Shown: piece by piece, positions 1 through 5,737 of the stretch
How the letters are laid out: each line of letters starts with the position of its first letter
Position numbering within the stretch: position 1 is the first letter of the stretch
Origin: Chloroflexota bacterium
Lineage (GTDB): Bacteria > Chloroflexota > Dehalococcoidia > GIF9 > UBA5620
Assembly (NCBI GenBank): GCA_026389735.1
Contig: JAPLHH010000024.1
Location: 1-5,737, forward strand
DNA length: 5,737 nt
Direction: 5' to 3'
Program-made: the position numbers and the translations under genes
The notes under the pieces: generated by a model
The model's input: the letters and a program-made list of their open reading frames with translations, nothing else
What the model was told of the DNA's origin: nothing
Database searches by the model: none

Positions 1-676
<676 letters not shown>

Positions 677-685
677 TTATTTATC

Positions 686-792
686 GTCATTGCGAGGAGC
701 ATAGCGACGTGGCAATCTATCCCCTCTCCCTTGAGGGGAGAGGGTCAGGGTGAGGGTGATATGAGCTTGCTTCGCCTTCGGCTCGCAATGAC
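686..792. repeat. Composite palindromic repeat (MITE/REP-like) with 11-bp terminal inverted repeats
   Basis: The element starts with GTCATTGCGAG (686-696) and ends with its exact reverse complement CTCGCAATGAC (782-792). The left arm continues GAGCATAGCGACGTGGCAATCT. The right arm, read on the other strand, continues CCGAAGGCGAAGCAAGCTC. Both resemble the widespread short interspersed repeat of the GTCATTGCGAG...GAAGC...CAATCT type. Between the arms lies a second unit, a perfect 9-bp hairpin CCCTCTCCC (722-730) / GGGAGAGGG (736-744) followed by TCAGGGTGAGGGTG, which resembles another common interspersed repeat. I see no open reading frame for a transposase and no obvious target-site duplication next to the ends. 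Lying between queF and gap, the element would form a large stem-loop in any transcript reading into gap. No T-run follows the hairpin on either strand, so it is not a standard terminator. Confidence 0.8.
722..744. repeat. Perfect 9-bp inverted repeat (hairpin) inside the composite repeat
   Basis: CCCTCTCCC and GGGAGAGGG are separated by the 5-base loop TTGAG. An alternative register pairs CCCCTC (721-726) with GAGGGG (733-738). The hairpin is very GC-rich and lies about 65-85 bases upstream of the gap start on the transcribed minus strand. It lacks a following U-tract, so its role, if any, would be structural in the gap leader. Confidence 0.7.
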
Positions 793-845
793 AGAATTAC
801 TAGACACTCCCATTTTGTTTGAATTCTCAAGGCTCATAATGCCAT

Positions 846-1253
846 CTAGGATTTCTTATTATAACTCACCTTCACCTTAGTTCCAATGCCGCCTCTTATA
901 TTCCACTCTGCCAGGATATCCATTCTTCTGGGCTTAACGGCATTGACCAGGTCATCAAGTATCCGGTTGGTTGCCTCCTCGTAGAATATTTCCACCATCC
1001 TGTAGCTTGCCAGGTAAAATTTGAGCGACTTCAACTCGATTATATGCTTATCGGGAACATATTTTATGGTAAGCGTAGCGTAGTCGGGCTGTCCCGGGTT
1101 GAGCGGACAGAGGCAGGTGAACTCGCTGGTAGCCATTTCCTCCTCATACTCCCTATCGGGGTAAGGGTTGGGCATGGCTATCAGCAGCTCTTTCTGGGGA
1201 TTAGCCTTGTATTCAAGCTTGAGGCTCCGCACCTTTTTCTTAAGCTTATCCAT
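846..1253 (-). CDS. queF: NADPH-dependent 7-cyano-7-deazaguanine (preQ0) reductase QueF, short single-domain type
   Basis: Reduces the nitrile of preQ0 to the aminomethyl group of preQ1 in queuosine tRNA-modification synthesis, in the cytosol. The 135-residue product carries the T-fold QueF hallmarks. EFTCLCPLNPGQPDYAT (44-60) contains the catalytic Cys49, which forms the thioimide adduct, and Asp57. The QueF signature is ELKSLKFYLASYR (73-85). FYEEATNRILDDL (90-102) carries Glu92, the counterpart of the substrate-binding Glu97 of the Bacillus enzyme, and NIRGGI (118-123) lies near the C-terminus. By my alignment the Bacillus His96 position is Tyr91 here, and there is one extra residue between Cys49 and Asp57. 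The length fits the short unimodular class, not the fused E. coli type. The ATG lies 5 bases after the stop of the MBL gene, and its SD (GGAGG, 1263-1267) lies in that gene's last codons, implying translational coupling. It is the last gene of the operon. Confidence 0.93.
   Translation of the reverse strand: MDKLKKKVRSLKLEYKANPQKELLIAMPNPYPDREYEEEMATSEFTCLCPLNPGQPDYATLTIKYVPDKHIIELKSLKFYLASYRMVEIFYEEATNRILDDLVNAVKPRRMDILAEWNIRGGIGTKVKVSYNKKS
858..886 (-). promoter_or_regulatory. Candidate promoter for gap, inside the 3' end of queF
   Basis: On the minus strand, TTGGAA (881-886, 4 of 6 matches to the -35 consensus) is followed by a 17-bp spacer and a perfect TATAAT (858-863). Transcription would start near 851, giving a leader of about 190 bases that contains the whole palindromic repeat. 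The -10 falls within the last queF codons (Ser-Tyr-Asn), so chance codon content could produce it. The exact 17-bp spacing and its position upstream of gap argue for keeping it as a candidate. Confidence 0.4.
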
Positions 1254-1258
1254 TACCC

Positions 1259-2254
1259 TTAGCCTCCAGCGTAGTAGTAGTCGACTTTTTCTTTAGCTAC
1301 TTTATCTGCCTTGCCTTTAATTACCAGTAGCTTAAGATGGGCTAAGGTCTCCATAACAGCCAGTCGCTTATCGAAGGTAGACAACTTATCGAAAGCAACC
1401 GCCTCGCCGCTGGGCATCCAGGGGATCTCGGTAGCTATTTGATAGGCAGTCTTCATGTCGTTTTCTATAACTCTCGTTATAACTAATTGCCGTTGTTCGT
1501 GATGATGAAATAGTTCACCTAGCCTCAGCTTGAAGCCGCTGAAAACGGAGCCATGTCCCGGGAAGATGAAATTGACTTCCAGCTTTGCCAGAGCCTCAAA
1601 TGAATCGAAGAGGTCGCCCAGCGGGTTTTCCCCGGATTGCGGATGAAGACCGACATGAGGGAATATATCAGGCAGGATATGGTCGCCGGAAAAAAGGAAC
1701 TTCCGTTTCGGTTCATAGAGGCAAATATGACCGGGCGAATGTCCTGGAGTCAACAATACTTTGAGCTCCGAGGAGCCGACGGATATCTTATCTCCATCCT
1801 TTAGCTTGACATCGGGCGAAACCATGCCTGCGAATTGCCGCACTGCCATCGAGGCTTCAGTGAATTCGGGCAGCTCGTCCTCAGGAACTCCGTTACATTC
1901 GAAAAGATGCCTTACCGCCTTTAACAGTTTACCCGTCTTCACATATCGCGAATCAAGAAATTTTTCTTCAATGTCGCTGAACGCCACCGTAGCCCCGGAC
2001 ATCTGTTTCAGCTTGTCAGCCAGGCCATAATGGTCGGGGTGAATGTGAGTAACCACAATCTGAGTGATATCTTTAAATCCGAAGCCGCTGAATCGCAGGC
2101 CATCCCGCAAGGCGGCAAAGGCCTCAGGGGTATCAAAGCCGGTGTCAATCAACAGATTGCCATTGCTGCCTTCTACCAGATAGGCATTGATGTGGTCTAA
2201 GGCTCCCGCTGGTAGCGGTAATTTTATCTGGTGAACTCCTTGAACTATTTCCAT
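1259..2254 (-). CDS. MBL-fold metallo-hydrolase (glyoxalase II / LACTB2-like), substrate unknown
   Basis: A metallo-beta-lactamase-superfamily hydrolase, predicted to be cytosolic with a di-metal centre. In the 331-residue product the ligand set is complete: THIHPDH (69-75; His70, His72, Asp74, His75), GHSPGH (171-176; His172), SGDH (189-192; bridging Asp191) and PGHG (232-235; His234). The N-terminal strand pair ending in LLIDTGFD (34-41) is typical of the fold. The C-terminal 90 or so residues, rich in helix and ending in LAHLKLLVIKGKADK, resemble the small winged-helix domain often attached to LACTB2/glyoxalase-II-like MBL proteins. No signal peptide is present. The ATG has an excellent SD (TAGGAGG, 6-base spacer) that overlaps the eno stop codon, and the gene runs directly into queF. 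The family acts on thioesters, phosphodiesters, RNA and lactones, so the substrate cannot be assigned here. I am sure of the fold and unsure of the function. Confidence 0.9.
   Translation of the reverse strand: MEIVQGVHQIKLPLPAGALDHINAYLVEGSNGNLLIDTGFDTPEAFAALRDGLRFSGFGFKDITQIVVTHIHPDHYGLADKLKQMSGATVAFSDIEEKFLDSRYVKTGKLLKAVRHLFECNGVPEDELPEFTEASMAVRQFAGMVSPDVKLKDGDKISVGSSELKVLLTPGHSPGHICLYEPKRKFLFSGDHILPDIFPHVGLHPQSGENPLGDLFDSFEALAKLEVNFIFPGHGSVFSGFKLRLGELFHHHEQRQLVITRVIENDMKTAYQIATEIPWMPSGEAVAFDKLSTFDKRLAVMETLAHLKLLVIKGKADKVAKEKVDYYYAGG
1263..1267 (-). promoter_or_regulatory. Shine-Dalgarno of queF within the end of the upstream gene
   Basis: The minus strand reads GGAGG, 9 bases before ATG 1253, inside the two terminal Gly codons of the MBL-fold gene. 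The stop TAA (1259-1261) lies between the SD and the start, so ribosomes finishing the upstream gene are placed to start queF. Confidence 0.7.
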
Positions 2255-2260
2255 TTTTGT

Positions 2261-2264
2261 CCTC

Positions 2265-2267
<3 letters not shown>
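2261..2267 (-). promoter_or_regulatory. Shine-Dalgarno of the MBL gene overlapping the eno stop codon
   Basis: The minus strand reads TAGGAGG, then 6 bases, then ATG 2254. The first three bases (TAG, 2265-2267) are the stop codon of eno. This confirms both the start choice and coupling between the two genes. Confidence 0.8.
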
Positions 2268-3560
<1,293 letters not shown>

Positions 3561-4067
3561 TCAATCTAGCTTTTGCCCTTTTGCCAGGGAGATGGCTTTC
3601 TCCACAGCGTCAACGGCGTCTGTTGCCTTGATTATGGACTTGTCTTCTTCACCGTTTCGGTACAGCGACCAGGTACGCAATCCGATAACAGGAATGCCAC
3701 TCTTCAGGGCAAAGCCGATCTCAGTCAGCGTGCCGTAGTCGCCGTCAATAGCGATTACCGCTTGAGATGTTTTAACCACGGCTATGTTTCTGGCATAGCC
3801 CACACCGGTGGCCACAGGAATTTGAACATAAGGGTTACAATCAGCCGGGTCATCGCTGGGCAAAATGCCTATGGTCAGCCCCGACTCGATGGCGGCTCCT
3901 CGGCAGGCTGCCTCCATAACGCCGGTCAAGCCGCCGCAGACCAGTATAGCCCCCCGCTTAGCCAGCTCTCTGCCTACAGCCTCAGCCAGAACCGCCTCCT
4001 GGGCAGAGCATCTACCACCGCCGATAACTGCGATGGTCAGTTTTTTTTCAAAGCTCGGTTTTCCCAC
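3561..4067 (-). CDS. TIGR00725 / SLOG cluster 4-like Rossmann protein (LOG-related), function unknown
   Basis: A 168-residue single-domain protein of the LOG/lysine-decarboxylase-like Rossmann superfamily, predicted to bind a nucleotide or nucleotide-sugar-like ligand. Seen: a glycine-rich first loop TIAVIGGGRCS (11-21), CGGLTGVMEAACRGA (44-58), ARN (92-94), and the signature region IDGDYGTLTEIGFALKSG (107-124) followed by IPVIGL. Cytokinin-releasing LOG enzymes have PGGxGTxxE, but this protein has DGDYGTLTE, as in the TIGR00725 group, so phosphoribohydrolase activity should not be assumed. The start is GTG 4067. It is the only usual start codon after the in-frame stop at 4092-4094, and it places the glycine loop at the expected distance, but I see no SD. 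It lies first in the eno operon, about 31 bases downstream of the inferred transcription start. I am sure of the family and not of the activity. Confidence 0.85.
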   Translation of the reverse strand: MGKPSFEKKLTIAVIGGGRCSAQEAVLAEAVGRELAKRGAILVCGGLTGVMEAACRGAAIESGLTIGILPSDDPADCNPYVQIPVATGVGYARNIAVVKTSQAVIAIDGDYGTLTEIGFALKSGIPVIGLRTWSLYRNGEEDKSIIKATDAVDAVEKAISLAKGQKLD

Positions 4068-4104
4068 GGTCTGAAGTTTGGGTCTACAGGCTCAATTTCT
4101 AGCC

Positions 4105-4133
4105 ATTATACCATCGAAGGCAAATAGCGGCAA
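4105..4133 (-). promoter_or_regulatory. Sigma-70-type promoter of the SLOG-eno-MBL-queF operon
   Basis: On the minus strand, TTGCCG (4128-4133, 4 of 6 to the -35 consensus) is followed by exactly 17 bp and a perfect TATAAT (4105-4110). The bases just before the -10 read TGG, giving an extended -10 (TGn). The predicted start lies near 4098, which leaves a short leader of about 31 bases before the GTG of the first gene. This is one of the best promoter matches in the window and supports reading the four genes as one unit. Confidence 0.75.
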
Positions 4134-4208
4134 AGAGAACCAAGCGGATAGAAAAAAGCATAAGAAGAAGCGAGCGGGAGACAGGCGGTTTTAAGCTGTG
4201 CAGAAAAA

Positions 4209-4238
4209 TTGCCAGCCAGCGAAGGAAAGGTGTAAAAT
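4209..4238 (+). promoter_or_regulatory. Sigma-70-type promoter of the FKBP gene, divergent from the eno operon promoter
   Basis: TTGCCA (4209-4214, 5 of 6) is followed by 18 bp and TAAAAT (4233-4238, 5 of 6). Transcription would start near 4245, giving an 85-base leader. The two divergent -35 boxes are about 75 bp apart. I see no clear operator palindrome between them; the stretch 4134-4208 is purine-rich with no strong dyad. Confidence 0.55.
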
Positions 4239-4319
4239 GCCGTGATGCTTGGTGTAGGCAAACCGGGATATGGCAGCTACCTTGTTTGTACTGTTGGCCC
4301 GGAGCTTAATATAAAAATT

Positions 4320-4324
4320 GGAGG
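4320..4324 (+). promoter_or_regulatory. Shine-Dalgarno of the FKBP gene (decides the start)
   Basis: GGAGG lies 5 bases before GTG 4330 and 8 bases before TTG 4333. An in-frame TTG at 4318 would put this SD inside the coding sequence, so the downstream start is preferred. Confidence 0.75.
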
Positions 4325-4329
4325 TTAGC

Positions 4330-4842
4330 GTGTTGAAAAACAGCCACATTGTTCTAGCTGTAATCTTGATACTGGGAGCAATACTGATGCCAGGATGTAA
4401 TGCATGGCACAATGCAGCACAAGCGAAGAATGGCGATGTTGTACAGGTGGACTATACCGGAAAATTGGCGGACGGTACAGTATTTGATACATCAGTTGGG
4501 CGTGAACCTTTGGAGTTTACTTTGGGTGCAGGCCAAATGATTACTGGGTTTGAAAAAGCTGTGCTGGGGATGAAAGTCGGGGAAAAGAAAACCGTTACCA
4601 TTCCAGCGGATGAGGCTTATGGGCCACGCCGTGATGACCTGGTAGGGGAGTTACCCCGAGAAAAACTTCCTAGCGGTCTGACACCGGAGGTTGGTCAGCA
4701 GTTGCAGATGACTCGACCGGATGGTGGAACGATTATAGCCACTATCACCAATGTCTCTGACAATACGGTCACGATAGATGCTAATCCCCCTCTTGCCGGA
4801 AAAGACCTGACTTTTGAAATTGAGCTTGTAAAAATACAATAA
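4330..4842 (+). CDS. Exported, probably lipid-anchored FKBP-type (SlyD-like) peptidyl-prolyl cis-trans isomerase
   Basis: Accelerates prolyl bond isomerisation and probably acts as a folding chaperone outside the cytoplasmic membrane. From GTG 4330 the product has 170 residues. Residues 1-22 form a signal peptide: basic Lys3, then a hydrophobic stretch from Ile7 to Met20, ending MPGC with Cys23. This is a lipobox-like end, though Met rather than Leu occupies the -3 position. The FKBP domain follows: VQVDYTGKLADGTVFDTS (38-55) with Tyr42, Phe52 and Asp53, then GAGQMITGFEKAVLGMKVGEKK (66-87) and AYGPR with Tyr97. Residues about 101-151 form the insert-in-flap domain characteristic of SlyD-like FKBPs. 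The chain returns with NPPLAGKDLTFEIELVKI (152-169), where the usual NHPLAG has Pro for His. There is no His-rich metal-binding tail as in E. coli SlyD. Start choice rests on GGAGG at 4320-4324. The gene is monocistronic and divergent from the eno operon. Confidence 0.93.
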   Translation: MLKNSHIVLAVILILGAILMPGCNAWHNAAQAKNGDVVQVDYTGKLADGTVFDTSVGREPLEFTLGAGQMITGFEKAVLGMKVGEKKTVTIPADEAYGPRRDDLVGELPREKLPSGLTPEVGQQLQMTRPDGGTIIATITNVSDNTVTIDANPPLAGKDLTFEIELVKIQ

Positions 4843-5091
4843 ATTGCCTGAAGTTACCTTTGCTCATTCTCAGTACATAGCCTGGCTATAACACTGTACG
4901 GCTTCTTAGTGGGTTAGATCGTCAGCCGGGTCACACTCGAACCCCTCAAACGCGATACCGTCGCTTCACTAATTAATTTCGAAGGCTGTCGATTGGCCCT
5001 CTTGCTATCTCGATGCTTTTCTTCTGACGTGTCGTTAAGTCAATTGTGTGGGTAAGGGCTAGTTTTGATTTTTGTTATTATAAGTCTGTAG
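4843..5091. other. Intergenic stretch downstream of the FKBP gene, no gene recognised
   Basis: No convincing coding sequence, RNA gene or classical terminator is visible. A 13-bp dyad ATAGCC-T-GGCTAT lies at 4877-4889, flanked by GTAC on both sides. It is not followed by a T-run and its loop is too short for a normal hairpin. A short open frame without a start codon (4881-4976) could encode an Arg-rich peptide ending in RYRRFTN, but I cannot tie it to a family. The right part becomes T-rich and leads into a promoter-like sequence. Confidence 0.5.
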
Positions 5092-5097
5092 TATAAT
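5092..5097 (+). promoter_or_regulatory. Candidate -10 box for the small basic gene
   Basis: A perfect TATAAT in a T/A-rich tract lies 47 bases upstream of ATG 5145. The -35 region at 17-bp spacing (5069-5074) reads TTTTTG, a poor match, so promoter strength is uncertain. Transcription would start near 5104. Confidence 0.4.
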
Positions 5098-5144
5098 ATA
5101 ATTGAACATGAGAATGTTGTGAGTGCGAAAAGGCGATAGTTGAC

Positions 5145-5294
5145 ATGCCTAAGAAGGTCAGAAACGATAAGAGGGTTGGTAACCTAGAAAGGGAGCTCGG
5201 CTTACCGCCAGGAACCATTCGAAACAAAACGGGCAGAGACACGAGATCCGATAAGAAGGTTGGAACCATAAGAAAAGAGCTCCATAAGAAGTAA
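5145..5294 (+). CDS. Small basic hypothetical protein (49 aa) with an internally duplicated 13-residue unit
   Basis: Read directly, ATG 5145 to TAA 5292-5294 gives 49 residues with 9 Lys and 7 Arg against 6 acidic residues, about +10 net charge. Two units align: residues 6-18 (RNDKRVGNLEREL) and 34-46 (RSDKKVGTIRKEL), 7 of 13 identical and the rest mostly conservative. Their DNA matches at 29 of 39 positions. They are joined by a Gly/Pro-containing linker, GLPPGTIRNKTGRDT. There are no Cys residues, signal peptide or membrane segment. The frame has no alternative start between the in-frame stop at 5109 and this ATG. Only a weak SD (AAGG, 11-base spacer) is visible, but a perfect TATAAT lies upstream. 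I do not recognise the family with certainty. The charge and repeat suggest nucleic-acid binding, which is inference only. It is not adjacent in strand or spacing to any functional partner. Confidence 0.6.
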   Translation: MPKKVRNDKRVGNLERELGLPPGTIRNKTGRDTRSDKKVGTIRKELHKK

Positions 5295-5737
5295 CTCACG
5301 GGGAAACCTAACGTCTCTTAAGATTTGCTCCTTTCGGTCACCTGGAACACTTGCCTGTATTGGTTAGGGGAAGCCTAAGCTGCTGGCAGAAAAACACAGT
5401 CTAAGGCTAAAAATGGGGCTCTTCTGCCTTGCGCTTGATAGCACTTCGCTGCTACAATTGTGACAAACGATGGGCTATATGATGAGGCGGAAAACCAGGG
5501 CAAAAGTTCTTCTTTCCGTCCAGTGAGCCCCACCAGCTGCTTACAAAAGTTTACCAAAAGTTAGCTAATCATTTGCAGTTACTCACAACTTAAATTGACT
5601 GCGTTTCCAGCTCTGCTCAACTTAGCAAATTGAGTGACGAAAACCGCCATATTCTTCGGCCACGCTAAGTACACGCTCAACAACATACTATATTCTTTTA
5701 GTCAATGACTCCAGCACGATATCGCTTCTGTTTTATC
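5295..5737. other. Right-end intergenic region, no gene recognised
   Basis: No frame of convincing length or composition is seen on either strand. The longest minus-strand frame (5375-5557) has low-complexity, unfamily-like content and no SD. A short weak dyad TTAGG-GGAAG-CCTAA occurs at 5364-5378. A small fragment on the plus strand (about 5437-5475) reads ALRCYNCDKRWAI before a stop. It resembles half of a zinc ribbon but is too short to call. No tRNA, CRISPR or terminal repeats are seen. The region may be decayed sequence or the leader of a gene beyond the edge. Confidence 0.5.

Noticed and set aside
721..744. Intrinsic terminator for queF or gap
   Set aside because: The stem is strong but no T-run follows on either strand, and it belongs to an interspersed repeat.
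4286..4315. Second promoter candidate TTGTAC-N18-TATAAA before the FKBP gene
   Set aside because: Transcription would begin on top of the GGAGG site and remove it from the message; the upstream promoter at 4209-4238 fits better.
4318..4329. TTG at 4318 as the start of the FKBP gene (174-residue form)
   Set aside because: It would place the clear GGAGG ribosome site inside the coding sequence and has no SD of its own; GTG 4330 (or TTG 4333) fits better.
4921..4960. tRNA-like T-arm on the minus strand (GGGGTTCGAG)
   Set aside because: The bases flanking the TTCGA loop do not pair as a 5-bp T stem, and no acceptor or anticodon arm can be built around it.
4881..4976. Open frame encoding an Arg-rich peptide ending RYRRFTN
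   Set aside because: There is no start codon or SD and no recognised family. It could be a gene remnant, but nothing supports calling it.
5437..5475. Half zinc-ribbon-like peptide ALRCYNCDKRWAI
   Set aside because: It has only one Cys pair, is closed by a stop soon after and an upstream stop, and has no start or SD. It is probably chance or an unrecognisable relic.
5375..5557. 60-residue minus-strand frame in the right end
   Set aside because: It has no SD and shows atypical composition, no recognisable motif, and no conserved neighbours.

Overview
This window looks like ordinary chromosomal housekeeping DNA from a bacterium, with a gene-poor right end. It gives no decisive taxonomic marker. 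Codon and base use is balanced (roughly 50% GC by eye). The small TCATTGCGAGGAGC-type palindromic repeat is a family I associate with Dehalococcoidia/Chloroflexota and some other environmental bacteria. Together with the gene content, this makes a Chloroflexota-like organism a reasonable but weak guess. | LAYOUT. Positions 1-658 (minus) hold the N-terminal two thirds of a type I glyceraldehyde-3-phosphate dehydrogenase that runs off the left edge. Positions 659-845 are intergenic and carry a 107-bp composite palindromic repeat. Positions 846-4067 (minus) hold four tightly packed genes. In transcription order these are a SLOG/TIGR00725-type Rossmann protein, enolase (eno), an MBL-fold metallo-hydrolase, and the preQ0 reductase queF. 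Gaps between them are only 5-10 bp, and two Shine-Dalgarno (SD) sites overlap or precede the previous stop codon, so this reads as one operon. A near-consensus sigma-70-type promoter sits just upstream of it (4105-4133, minus). A divergent promoter (4209-4238, plus) probably drives an exported, probably lipid-anchored SlyD-like FKBP prolyl isomerase at 4330-4842. Positions 4843-5737 are largely non-coding, except for a 49-codon gene at 5145-5294. Its very basic product contains two copies of a 13-residue unit. | HOW THE GENES WORK TOGETHER. Enolase and GAPDH are central glycolysis/gluconeogenesis enzymes lying in the same orientation. QueF belongs to queuosine (tRNA modification) synthesis. 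The MBL hydrolase and the SLOG protein have no fixed substrate that can be read from sequence. The operon therefore looks like a housekeeping grouping, not a dedicated pathway. I see no CRISPR array, complete insertion sequence, rRNA or tRNA, and no convincing new multi-gene system. The observations most worth a second look are the small duplicated-unit protein, the nested repeat in the gap leader, the non-canonical SLOG motif next to eno, and the exported form of a SlyD-like FKBP.
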